A stretch of 64,000 nucleotides of DNA from Actinomadura opuntiae (GTDB lineage: Bacteria > Actinomycetota > Actinomycetes > Streptosporangiales > Streptosporangiaceae): the NCBI RefSeq assembly GCF_030283205.1, contig NZ_JASNWF010000008.1, positions 186,001 to 250,000 of the forward strand, read 5' to 3'. Under the pieces are notes generated by a model. It was not told the origin of the DNA. It made no database searches and was given only the letters and a program-made list of their open reading frames with translations. The position numbers and the translations under genes are program-made. Position 1 is the stretch's first letter, and each line of letters opens with the position of its first letter. This document shows positions 7,480 to 15,652 of the stretch, piece by piece.

Positions 7480-8811
7480 ATGCACCACCTGGGCTGGCAG
7501 GCGCGGCGGCGCCCCGACGCGGCCGCCGTCATCGAGAGCGACGGCACGACCGTGACCTACGCGGAGCTGGACGCCCGCTCCCGCCACCTGGCCGCCGCGC
7601 TGGACCTGGACCCGGGCGAGCGGATCTCCGTCCAGATGCCCAACGGCGCCGCGCTGCTGGAGGTCGCCTGGGCGGCCCAGCGCTCGGGCCTGTACTACAC
7701 GCCGGTGAACACCCACCTGCGACCGTCGGAGATCGCGGAGATGACCGACGGCACGCTGCTGGTCACCACCGAGGTCTACGAGCGGCTGCTCGCCACCCCG
7801 GTCGGCGGCGGGCCCCGCGAGTGCGAGGGACGCGAGCTGCTGTTCTCCGGCGGGACCACGGGACGCCCCAAGGCGATCCGCAAGCAGCTCACCGCCGGGC
7901 CGATGGGCGATCCGACAGCCGAATGCGTCCGCGTCGCGATGGGCCTGGAGCGCTACGGCCTCGGCCCCGGGAGCGTCTACCTGTCCCCCGCCCCGCTCTA
8001 CCACGCCGCGCCGCTGGTGTACTGCATGTCGCTGCTGCGGCTGGGCGCGACCCTCGTCGTCATGGACCGCTTCGACGCGGCCCGCTGCCTGGAGCTGATC
8101 GAACGCCACCGGGTCACCCACGCGCAGTTCGTCCCGACGATGTTCATCCGCATGCTGAAGCTGCCCGCCGAGCAGCGCGACCGCGACCTGAGCAGCCTCG
8201 AGCTGGTCTTCCACAGCGCGGCGCCCTGCCCGGTGGAGGTCAAGCGGCGGATGCTCGACTGGTTCGGCCCGATCATCCACGAGTACTACTCGGGCACCGA
8301 GGGGTACGGGCACGTCGCCATCGGCCCGGAGGAATGGCTCGCGCACCCCGGCTCGGTCGGCAAGGCCGGCGACGACGTCAGCATCAGGGACGGCGTCGTC
8401 CACTTCGGCGACCGCACGCTCGGCGACGTCGGCCACCTGGACGAGGACGGCTACCTGTACCTGACCGACCGCGTCGCCCACATGATCGTGTCCGGCGGCG
8501 TCAACATCTACCCGCAGGAGACCGAGAACCTCCTCGTCATGCATCCCCGCGTGGCCGACGCCGCGGTGATCGGGGTGCCCGACCCGGAGATGGGCGAGCG
8601 CGTGCTGGCGGTGGTCGAGCCGGCGGACGGGCAGGGCGGCGACGAGCTGAAGGACGAACTGCTCGCGTACTGCCGGGACCGCCTGGCCCACTACAAGTGC
8701 CCCCGCGACGTCGACTTCGTGCCCGCCCTCCCACGGGACCCGAGCGGCAAGCTGCGCAAGGCCCTGCTCCGGGAGGGCTACTGGCAGAACCACGAAACGA
8801 GGATCGTCTGA
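7480..8811 (+). CDS. Acyl-CoA synthetase (AMP-forming), short form
   Basis: An ANL-superfamily ligase expected to activate a carboxylic acid with ATP and CoA. The phosphate loop is SGGTTGRPK (123-131), followed by YYSGTEG, then YLYLTDRVAHMIVSGG with NIYPQE, and the C-terminal catalytic Lys at about K424 (DPSGKLRK). At 443 aa it is 60-100 residues shorter than the family norm; the missing part lies in the N-terminal domain between about residues 90 and 118. The ATG begins 6 nt after the operator and has no ribosome site, so a very short leader is likely. It is the first gene of a run that continues with a two-subunit ACAD. Confidence 0.9.
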   Translation: MHHLGWQARRRPDAAAVIESDGTTVTYAELDARSRHLAAALDLDPGERISVQMPNGAALLEVAWAAQRSGLYYTPVNTHLRPSEIAEMTDGTLLVTTEVYERLLATPVGGGPRECEGRELLFSGGTTGRPKAIRKQLTAGPMGDPTAECVRVAMGLERYGLGPGSVYLSPAPLYHAAPLVYCMSLLRLGATLVVMDRFDAARCLELIERHRVTHAQFVPTMFIRMLKLPAEQRDRDLSSLELVFHSAAPCPVEVKRRMLDWFGPIIHEYYSGTEGYGHVAIGPEEWLAHPGSVGKAGDDVSIRDGVVHFGDRTLGDVGHLDEDGYLYLTDRVAHMIVSGGVNIYPQETENLLVMHPRVADAAVIGVPDPEMGERVLAVVEPADGQGGDELKDELLAYCRDRLAHYKCPRDVDFVPALPRDPSGKLRKALLREGYWQNHETRIV

Positions 8812-8913
8812 ATGGCACCCGACTCCGACACCCCGACGATGTCCCACCACGGCGGCGCGGTCCGGCGAACGGCGGCCGAGGCCGCGGAGCCGGCCGCCAC
8901 GACACGGCTCTGA
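8812..8913 (+). CDS. Possible 33-residue small protein
   Basis: An ATG follows directly on the ligase stop codon, with GAGGATC shortly before it. The frame runs 33 codons and closes 15 nt before the next ACAD start. About 29 of 32 codons end in G or C, like the real genes here. The product starts MAPDSDTPTM and is rich in Ala and Thr, with no recognisable domain. It could be a translated coupling frame or chance. Confidence 0.3.
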   Translation: MAPDSDTPTMSHHGGAVRRTAAEAAEPAATTRL

Positions 8914-8928
8914 GGGCGAGGGGCGCAC

Positions 8929-9807
8929 ATGGATTTCGAGTTCGACGAGGACCAGCGGCTGCTGCAGGAGATGGTCCGCGACACGGTGACGAAGTCGCGG
9001 TCGCAGCCCGAGGAGAAGCTGTGGCGGACCTACCAGGAGCTGGGCTGGCTGGAGACGCCGCCGGTGGAGCTGGCGATCGTCCTGGAGGAGCTCGGCTACG
9101 TGGCCGACCCCACCCCCTTCCTCGCCACGACGACCTGGTTCGCGCCGCTCGCCGGGCGGCTGCCCGCGGGCTCCGGGACGGGGGTGTGCGACGGCACCGG
9201 ACGCTTCGTCCTGGACGCCGACCGCGCCGACGAGGTCGCGCTGCTCACCGGTGACGGCGTGACCGTCGTGGCCGGCGCGGAGCTGGCCGCCGAGCCGGTC
9301 CCGGTCTTCGACCCGACCCTGCACGTCGCACACGTCGAGGCTGCGGGCCTCGCCGCCGGGGTCCCCGACCTGACCCTGATGGGCCTGGCGGTCACCGCCG
9401 TCGGCGCGTGCCGCCGCATCCTGGACCTCGCGCTGGCGCACGTGAAGCGGCGCGAGCAGTTCGGCGTGCCGATCGGCTCGTTCCAGGCCGTCAAGCACAA
9501 GGCGGCGGACATGCACGTCGCGATCGAGCGGGCCAGGGCGCTGGCGTACTACTCGGCGCTGACCATCGCCGAGGACGACGCGCGCCGCCGCGAGGCCGCG
9601 CTGATGGCCAAGGCCGCCGCCGGGGAGTGCCAGCGGATCGTGTTCAAGCACGGGTACCAGCTCTTCGGCGCCATGGGCTACACGTGGGAGAACGACCTGC
9701 AGATCTACCTCAAACGGGCGAAGGCGTGCGACCTGCTGCTGGGCGGTGCGTCCGTGCACCGGCGGGCGCTGCTGGAGGAACACGCGCGGAAGGGTGCCGT
9801 CCGATGA
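8929..9807 (+). CDS. Acyl-CoA dehydrogenase, small subunit of a two-gene pair
   Basis: A 292-aa ACAD-fold protein, shorter than the usual 380 or so. The N-terminal helical and middle strand domains are shrunken and the C-terminal helical domain is complete (KRREQFGVPIGSFQAVKH, then HGYQLFGAMGYTWENDL). Steroid degraders make alpha2beta2 ACADs from two such half-active subunits encoded side by side, and the next gene overlaps by 4 nt, which strongly suggests one heteromeric enzyme. It would bind FAD at the interface and desaturate an acyl-CoA. Confidence 0.85.
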   Translation: MDFEFDEDQRLLQEMVRDTVTKSRSQPEEKLWRTYQELGWLETPPVELAIVLEELGYVADPTPFLATTTWFAPLAGRLPAGSGTGVCDGTGRFVLDADRADEVALLTGDGVTVVAGAELAAEPVPVFDPTLHVAHVEAAGLAAGVPDLTLMGLAVTAVGACRRILDLALAHVKRREQFGVPIGSFQAVKHKAADMHVAIERARALAYYSALTIAEDDARRREAALMAKAAAGECQRIVFKHGYQLFGAMGYTWENDLQIYLKRAKACDLLLGGASVHRRALLEEHARKGAVR

Positions 9808-10952
9808 AGCTCGCCCCCGACCCCGAGGTCGAGGAGTTCCGCGCCGAGTTCGCCGCGTTCCTCGACGCGAACCTCCCGAGCGCGGAGGAGGCCGCCGTCC
9901 GGCCGAAGTCCAGCGCCGACATCCCGGAGTGGGCGCGGCGCTGGCAGCGCACGCTGTTCGACGCGGGCTGGCTGCTGCCGGGAAACCCGCCGGAGTACGG
10001 CGGCCGCGACGCCACGCTGCCGCAGCAGCTCGCCCATCTGGAGGAGCTGTCCCGGCGGCGGATCTACCACAGCTTCAACCCGCAGGGCCTCGGCATCGTC
10101 GCCGCCTCGCTGCTGACGTTCGGCACCGAGGAGCAGAAGCGGCGGTGGGCCGTCCCGATCCTGCGCGCCGAGATCACCGCCGCGCTCGGGATGAGCGAGC
10201 CGGGCGCCGGCTCCGACCTGGCCGGGCTGCGCACCCGCGCCGTCCTCGACGGCGACGAGTTCGTGATCAACGGTCAGAAGGTGTGGACGTCCGGCGCGCA
10301 CGACGCCGACATCCTGCTGACGTTCGTGCGCACCGACCCCGATGCGCCCAAGCACAAGGGCATCAGCGTCCTGATCGTCCCGACCGCCAGCGAGGGGCTG
10401 GTCCGCCGGCCGTTCGGGTCGATCGCCGCCCCCGACGACTACGACTTCAACGAGGTGTTCTTCACCGACGTCCGGGTCCCCCGCGAGAACCTCGTCGGCC
10501 CCCTGCACGGCGGCTGGGGGGTGGCGCACGGCTCGCTCGGGCACGAGCGGACGCTGCTGTGGCTGAGCTACGCCGACTGGATGAGCTACCTGATCGAGGA
10601 CTCGCCCAGCACCCAGGAGTGGTACGCGACCCTGCTCATGGACCTCCAGGCGATCCGGCTGCTCGGCTACCGCCAGCTCGCCGGCGGCCGGGACCCGGCC
10701 GAGCTCTCGGTGCTCAAGCTGTTCGGGTCCGAGGCGGTGCAGGAGGCGTCCCTGCACGCGCTGGAGGAGCACGGGCCCGATTCCCTGATGCATCCCACGC
10801 TGACCGCCTCCTTCAACCACATGGACCTCGCCGACCACTACGCGAGCTGGTTCGAGCGGTACGCGCGCAGCTTCGGCGGGACGATCGCGGGCGGCACGTC
10901 GGAGATCCAGCGCAACATCATCGCCGAACGCATCCTCGGCCTGCCCCGGTAA
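9804..10952 (+). CDS. Acyl-CoA dehydrogenase, large subunit of a two-gene pair
   Basis: A 382-aa ACAD with the FAD and substrate segments GMSEPGAGSDLAGL and INGQKVWTSGA. The C-terminal motif is IAGGTSEIQRN: Gly stands where medium-chain enzymes carry the catalytic Glu (YEGT). That substitution is usual in the heteromeric steroid-type ACADs. The ATG overlaps the small-subunit stop (ATGA). Together with the ligase upstream it would activate and desaturate the same acid. Exact chain specificity cannot be read. Confidence 0.87.
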   Translation: MKLAPDPEVEEFRAEFAAFLDANLPSAEEAAVRPKSSADIPEWARRWQRTLFDAGWLLPGNPPEYGGRDATLPQQLAHLEELSRRRIYHSFNPQGLGIVAASLLTFGTEEQKRRWAVPILRAEITAALGMSEPGAGSDLAGLRTRAVLDGDEFVINGQKVWTSGAHDADILLTFVRTDPDAPKHKGISVLIVPTASEGLVRRPFGSIAAPDDYDFNEVFFTDVRVPRENLVGPLHGGWGVAHGSLGHERTLLWLSYADWMSYLIEDSPSTQEWYATLLMDLQAIRLLGYRQLAGGRDPAELSVLKLFGSEAVQEASLHALEEHGPDSLMHPTLTASFNHMDLADHYASWFERYARSFGGTIAGGTSEIQRNIIAERILGLPR

Positions 10953-11015
10953 CGGGAGGCCCGCACAAGGCCGCGCCACTCGCGGCACCCGGTCGGATCT
11001 CAGTGAGGAGGGCGC

Positions 11016-11870
11016 ATGAGCCCATCGGCAGTGCGCGTCGGCCCATCGGCAATGCGCGTCGGTTTCATCGGGCTGGGCAGCCAGGGCGGCCCCATGGCGC
11101 AGCGGATCGTCGACGCCGGGCATCCGACGACGCTGTGGGCGCGGCGTCCCGCGACGCTGGAGCCGTTCGCCGGCACCGGCGCGGCCGTCGCCGCGTCCCC
11201 CGCCGAGTTGGCGCGGGGCAGCGACCTGGTCTGCGTCTGCGTGGTCGACGACGCGGGGGTCGAGGAGGTCCTCTCCGGCGAGGACGGTGTGCTGGCGGGA
11301 CTCGCGGACGGCGCGGTGATCGCCGTGCACAGCACCGTCCACCCCGACACCTGCCGCCGCCTCGCCGCCGAGGCGGAGAAGCAGGGCGTCGCGCTCATCG
11401 ACGCGCCGGTGAGCGGGGGCGGGCCCGCGGCGGCCGAGGGGCGTCTTCTGGTGATGGCGGGCGGCGAGGAGGAGACCGTCGAGCGCTGCCGCCCGGTGTT
11501 CGCCTCCTACGGCGACCCGATCGTCCACACGGGGCCGCTCGGCTCCGGGCAGGTCGCCAAGCTGCTGAACAACCTGCTGTTCACCGCCAACCTCGCGACG
11601 GCGTCGACCGCGCTGGCGCTCGGCCGGGCGCTGGACGTCGACCCCGGCGGCCTGGCCGAGGTGGTCTCCCGCGGCAGCGGCGCCAGCTTCGCCCTGGACC
11701 GGGTCGCCCCCACCGGGGGAAGCCTCGACCGGCTCGCCGCCTACGCCGGCGGGCTGCTGCGCAAGGACGTCGGGCTGATCGCGGGCATCGCCGACGCGGC
11801 CGGCGCCGAGGCCGGCGCGGTCCTGGACGCCGCCGACGCCGCCCTCGCCCTCATGCGCCACCCCAGATGA
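11016..11870 (+). CDS. NAD(P)-dependent 3-hydroxyisobutyrate dehydrogenase-like oxidoreductase
   Basis: A beta-hydroxyacid dehydrogenase family protein of 284 aa. The Rossmann motif is GLGSQG (19-24), the substrate-binding motif is DAPVSGGG (129-136), and the catalytic Lys is K182 in GQVAKLLNN. It should oxidise or reduce a beta-hydroxy acid or a related semialdehyde. ATG 11016 is favoured by GAGGAGG five or so nt before it, but in-frame GTG 11031 and ATG 11052 also exist. The family normally begins at MRVGFIGLG, i.e. at 11052. The extra N-terminus comes from a 21-nt tandem duplication. Confidence 0.87.
   Translation: MSPSAVRVGPSAMRVGFIGLGSQGGPMAQRIVDAGHPTTLWARRPATLEPFAGTGAAVAASPAELARGSDLVCVCVVDDAGVEEVLSGEDGVLAGLADGAVIAVHSTVHPDTCRRLAAEAEKQGVALIDAPVSGGGPAAAEGRLLVMAGGEEETVERCRPVFASYGDPIVHTGPLGSGQVAKLLNNLLFTANLATASTALALGRALDVDPGGLAEVVSRGSGASFALDRVAPTGGSLDRLAAYAGGLLRKDVGLIAGIADAAGAEAGAVLDAADAALALMRHPR
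11020..11061 (+). repeat. 21-bp tandem duplication at a gene start
   Basis: Two adjacent 21-nt units (11020-11040 and 11041-11061) differ by one base. That difference turns GTG into ATG, so each unit carries a possible start codon. The duplication keeps the frame and adds PSAVRVG ahead of the family N-terminus. Confidence 0.8.
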
Positions 11871-11922
11871 CCCGGCCGCCCGGTCCCATGAACGAATGTC
11901 AGCCCGCTCGGAGGAGAGTGCG

Positions 11923-12717
11923 ATGGACCAGATCCTGTACGAGGTGAAGGACCGCGTCGCGGTCATCACGCTGAACCGGCCCGAGGCCGCCAACGCGCAG
12001 ACCATGGCGCTGCTGGACGATCTCGACGCCGCGTGGAGCCGCGCCGCCAGCGACGCCGAGGTGCGGGTCATCGTGCTGAAGGCCAACGGCAGGCACTTCT
12101 CGTCCGGCCACGACCTCAAGGGCGGCGGCGGGCCCGCCCCAGACAAGATCACGCTGGAGCACATCTACGGCGTCGAGGCGCGCCGGTACCTGGAGTACAC
12201 GCTGCGGTGGCGCAACGTCCCCAAGCCGTCGATCGCCGCCGTGCAGGGCAAGTGCATCGCGGGCGGCCTCATGCTCTGCTGGCCCTGCGACCTGATCGTG
12301 GCCGCCGAGAACGCGCAGTTCTCCGATCCCGTGGTGCACATGGGCATCGGCGGCGTGGAGTACCACGGCCACACGTGGGAGCTCGGCCCGCGCAAGGCCA
12401 AGGAGATCCTGTTCACCGGCCGTCCCGTCACCGCGGACGAGGCCGAGAAGGTCGGCATGGTCAACCGGGTCGTCCCGCTGGACGAGCTGGAGACGACCGC
12501 GATGGAGCTGGCCGGGCAGATCGCGCAGATGCACCCGTTCGCGCTGCGGCAGGCCAAGCGCGCGGTCAACCAGACCCTCGACGTGCAGGGCTTCTACGCG
12601 GCCGTCCAGTCGGTGTTCGACATCCACCAGACCGGCCACGGCAACGCGCTCAGCGACGGCGGGTTCCCCGTCCTCATGCGGCTCGACGGGATGAAGGACA
12701 AGCTCAAGAGCCAGTGA
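11923..12717 (+). CDS. Enoyl-CoA hydratase/isomerase family protein with unusual active site
   Basis: A 264-aa crotonase-fold protein. ATG 11923 follows GGAGGAGAG. Oxyanion-hole segments are FSSGHDLKGG (59-68) and AGGLMLCWPCD (113-123). Both catalytic Glu positions of hydratases are changed: M117 and V137. Plain enoyl hydration is therefore unlikely; an isomerase, a hydrolase, or a hydratase using other residues is possible. The C-terminal third, with FDIHQTGHGNALSD, is characteristic of one actinobacterial subgroup. It closes the rightward run that starts with the ligase at 7480 and converges with the thioesterase gene. Confidence 0.83.
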   Translation: MDQILYEVKDRVAVITLNRPEAANAQTMALLDDLDAAWSRAASDAEVRVIVLKANGRHFSSGHDLKGGGGPAPDKITLEHIYGVEARRYLEYTLRWRNVPKPSIAAVQGKCIAGGLMLCWPCDLIVAAENAQFSDPVVHMGIGGVEYHGHTWELGPRKAKEILFTGRPVTADEAEKVGMVNRVVPLDELETTAMELAGQIAQMHPFALRQAKRAVNQTLDVQGFYAAVQSVFDIHQTGHGNALSDGGFPVLMRLDGMKDKLKSQ

Positions 12718-12731
12718 GCGCCGCGCGGCCG

Positions 12732-13601
12732 TCAGAGCGCGGTGGACGGGTCCGCGAGCGGGCCGGTCGGACGCCGGATCATCCCCTGCACGGAGAACGA
12801 GGCGACCATGCGCTCGTCCTCGGTGTACACGCGGCCCTCGCTCTGGGTCGTTCCACGGCCCGTGTAGACGACGCGGGTGGCGTACAGCAGCCACTCGGTG
12901 ACGTCGGCGTCCTCGTGGTAGGCGATCGTGACCTTCGAGATGCCGGTGGAGATGGTCTTGTGGGCCATGGCCTCGCTGTAGCCGGCGTGCGGGCGCAGCG
13001 CTGCGGCGATCGTCCAGTGCGCGACCGACTGCGTCATCAGGGCGGTGTGCAGGTACGCGGCGGGTGGCGCGTCGGCGAAGCGGATCCATGCGAACAGCTC
13101 GGGCGGTCCGACGCGTCGCGGGTCGTCGTCGTAGGCGTCGTCGACGATGCGCAGCTCGCGGCCCCGCACCTGCATGCCGGGCCGCTCGAACGAACGCGCA
13201 GGGCGGGAGACGTCGGGCATCGGCGCCGTCTGCGTGATGAGGTCGCCGGCGTCGGCTCCCATGAGGATCAGTCCGGCGCAGCAGGGCCGGCCGTTCTGCG
13301 TCACCCGCGTCTGGACGGTGGAGTAGGTCCGGCCCCGGTGCGGCACGTCGAGGCCAACCTCGATCGGCGTGTCATGGCGGACGGCTCGCGAGAACACCAT
13401 GGACGCCGACGCGACCCGCTGATCGGGGATCTCCTTCGACGCCGCGACGACGGCCGCGCCCAGCAGTTGCCCGGCCTCCACTACGTTGCGGGCGGTGGCC
13501 CCGTGGGCGGGAGCCGTGTACCGCCCGGGTCCGGCCGGGCGGACGTCCATCAGCCGGAGCAGCTCGCCTTCGTCCCACGCGTCCGCCGCCGGAGTCCCCA
13601 T
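12732..13601 (-). CDS. Acyl-CoA thioesterase, double-hotdog (TesB-like) type
   Basis: A 289-aa protein predicted to hydrolyse acyl-CoA to free acid and CoA. It has two hotdog halves: an N-terminal one around VVEAGQLLGAAVVAASKEIPD and QNGRPCCAGLILMG, and a C-terminal one around YLHTALMTQSVAHWTIAAAL and YHEDADVTEWLLYATR. The chosen ATG at 13601 follows GAGGA and lies 5 nt after the DUF427 gene; an open frame extends further upstream but has no ribosome site. It is the last gene of the leftward operon that begins at 18498. It may release stalled CoA esters. Confidence 0.85.
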   Translation of the reverse strand: MGTPAADAWDEGELLRLMDVRPAGPGRYTAPAHGATARNVVEAGQLLGAAVVAASKEIPDQRVASASMVFSRAVRHDTPIEVGLDVPHRGRTYSTVQTRVTQNGRPCCAGLILMGADAGDLITQTAPMPDVSRPARSFERPGMQVRGRELRIVDDAYDDDPRRVGPPELFAWIRFADAPPAAYLHTALMTQSVAHWTIAAALRPHAGYSEAMAHKTISTGISKVTIAYHEDADVTEWLLYATRVVYTGRGTTQSEGRVYTEDERMVASFSVQGMIRRPTGPLADPSTAL

Positions 13602-13606
13602 GGTCC

Positions 13607-13996
13607 TCACCCTCGGGCGGAGGTGACCGGGTCGGCCGCGCCCAGCTGGACGACGGCCCGGTCCTGGTAGAAGGCGATGTGGTCGCGCAGGAGGGCGACC
13701 TCGGTGTACGGCTCCGGATACTCCCAGGCGATGGGGTCGGCGTCGTCGTGCAGCCGCCAGTACTTCGCCCGTCCCTTGAACGGGCACCGCGACGTCCGGT
13801 CGGAGGGTGCGAGGTGCTCGGTCCGCACGTCCGCTCGCGGTATGTAGAGGACGAGCCCGTGGTCCTGCTCGTCGACGACGAGAGCCGCGGTGGTCTCGGC
13901 CAGAGTCACGCCCTCGTGCGTCACGCGGACGAGGTTGTGCTTGCGGCGTACGTCCACCCGGTAGTCCGGGCGGTCGATGTAACCCGATGGTTCCAA
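13607..13996 (-). CDS. DUF427 domain protein
   Basis: A 129-aa protein with the family signature: YIPRADVR, then TSRCPFKGRAKYW, then AWEYPEPYTEVALLRDHIAFY. The function of DUF427 is not established; a small beta-rich fold is expected. The start is TTG at 13996, supported by AGGAGG 6 nt before it. It lies between an acyl-CoA ligase and a thioesterase in one operon, so a role linked to acyl-CoA handling is possible but inferred only from context. Confidence 0.88.
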   Translation of the reverse strand: MEPSGYIDRPDYRVDVRRKHNLVRVTHEGVTLAETTAALVVDEQDHGLVLYIPRADVRTEHLAPSDRTSRCPFKGRAKYWRLHDDADPIAWEYPEPYTEVALLRDHIAFYQDRAVVQLGAADPVTSARG

Positions 13997-14007
13997 CGCC
14001 TACCTCC

Positions 14008-15642
14008 TCAGGGCGTGGCCCGCAGCGTGCCGTCGCGGACCTGTTCGCGCAGACGGAACTTCTGGACCTTGCCGGTGGCGGTGCGCGGGAAGTCCGCGAC
14101 GAGACGCACCGACTCCGGCCACTTCTGCCGGGCGAGCCCGGACGCGGCGAGATGCGCCCGCACGTCGTCCAGCGTTACCGGGGGCGTCCCCTCGCGCGGG
14201 CGGACGACGGCGCAGGCGTGCTCGCCCAGCCGCTCGTCGGGTTCGGCCACCACGCTGACCTCGGCGACCTGCTCCATCCTCAGCAGCAGCGCCTCGATCT
14301 CCTGCGCGCTGATGTTCTCGCCGCCCCGGATGATGACGTCGGCGACCCGGTCGGTGATGGTGAGATAGCCGTCGCCGTCCACCTCGCCCATGTCGCCGGT
14401 GCGGTACCAGCCGTCGGCGTCGAACGCGCGGGCGGTGAGTTCGGGGTCGGTGTAGCCGATGCAGCAGTCGGCGCCGCGGGTGAGGATCTCGCCGTCGTCG
14501 TCCAGCCGGAACTCGGCGCCCGGCAGCGCCCGGCCGTCGGTGCGCAGGCGCTTGCCCGGAGCGTCGTCCAGCAGGCTCGCGGTGACCGACGGATGCTCCG
14601 TGCTGCCGTACGACCGGTACACCGCGATGCCCTCGCGGGTGGCGCGCTCGGTGAACGCCTCCGGCACCGTCGCGCCGCCGAGGCCCATGTACGGGATCAG
14701 GGCCAGGTGTTCGGGCGTGAAGTCCGGGTGGTCGAGCAGGCTGGTCAGGAAGTAGGGCGGCCCGCCGGCGATGCCGACGCCCTGCTCGCGCATCAGCGCC
14801 AGCACCTCGGCCGGGTCCCAGACGTCGATCAGGTGCACGGGCTCCGCACGCAGCAGCGGCAGCAGGAACGCGTTGATCATGCCCATGAAGTGGCCGACCG
14901 GGGTGCCCACCACCTGCGGTGGCCCGCCCCTGCCGTAGAAGTGGTCGGCCTGCCGCGCCTCCCAGCCGATCGTCTGGTGGCTGTGCACCACGCCCTTGGG
15001 CTTGAGCGTCGTCCCGGAGGTGAAGCCCACGATCGCCGGGGACGCGGGGTCGACGGGCACCGGCTCCGGGAGCGGGTCGGCGTCCAGCATCCGGTGGAAG
15101 GGGACGGCGGTCCTCGGCAGTTCCCGTTCCGGACGATCGCTCACCACGAGCCACAGCGGTTCGCCGCCGCGCGACGCCGGCAGCTCCTCGTACTGGCGGA
15201 GGTGGTCGGTGCGGCCGAAGCGGTCGGGCGTGACGATCACCGCGGGACGGGTGTCGCCCAGGATGTGACCGACCTCCTTGGGGCCGTAGAAGTGCACCAC
15301 CGGGACGACGATCGCGCCGGCGTAGGCGGCGGCCCAGAAGGTGATGGCCGCCTCGACCCAGTTCGGCAGCTGGAGCATGACCACCGAGCCGGGGCCGACG
15401 CCGCGGTCTCTGAAAGCTCGGGCGAGCGAGCGCGCGGCCCGGTCCACGTCGGCGAAGGTGCCGGTGTAGGGACGCACCCGGGAGCGGACATGGAACGGCA
15501 GGTGCGGGGCGCGGTCGAGCCCGGCGGCCACCGTCGAGCCGAGAGACTCCCCGGTCCACCTGCCCTCGTCGCGGTAGCGCCCGGCGAGTTCGGCCGGAAC
15601 CGTTCGGACGCCCCAGCCGTCGGGAGCGGAGCTTCGGGTCAT
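14008..15642 (-). CDS. Acyl-CoA synthetase (AMP-forming)
   Basis: A full-length 544-aa ANL ligase. The phosphate loop is FTSGTTLKPKG (207-217), with Leu in place of the usual Gly after TT. It then has YGSTEHPSVT, WYRTGDMGEVDGDGYLTITDR and the C-terminal catalytic Lys at about K525 (TATGKVQK). It activates a free acid to its CoA ester for the downstream enzymes. ATG 15642 follows GAGGA. It lies 10 nt after the ACAD and 11 nt before the DUF427 gene. The substrate is unknown; the family includes medium-chain, aromatic and steroid acid ligases. Confidence 0.92.
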   Translation of the reverse strand: MTRSSAPDGWGVRTVPAELAGRYRDEGRWTGESLGSTVAAGLDRAPHLPFHVRSRVRPYTGTFADVDRAARSLARAFRDRGVGPGSVVMLQLPNWVEAAITFWAAAYAGAIVVPVVHFYGPKEVGHILGDTRPAVIVTPDRFGRTDHLRQYEELPASRGGEPLWLVVSDRPERELPRTAVPFHRMLDADPLPEPVPVDPASPAIVGFTSGTTLKPKGVVHSHQTIGWEARQADHFYGRGGPPQVVGTPVGHFMGMINAFLLPLLRAEPVHLIDVWDPAEVLALMREQGVGIAGGPPYFLTSLLDHPDFTPEHLALIPYMGLGGATVPEAFTERATREGIAVYRSYGSTEHPSVTASLLDDAPGKRLRTDGRALPGAEFRLDDDGEILTRGADCCIGYTDPELTARAFDADGWYRTGDMGEVDGDGYLTITDRVADVIIRGGENISAQEIEALLLRMEQVAEVSVVAEPDERLGEHACAVVRPREGTPPVTLDDVRAHLAASGLARQKWPESVRLVADFPRTATGKVQKFRLREQVRDGTLRATP

Positions 15643-15652
15643 TGTTCCGTCC

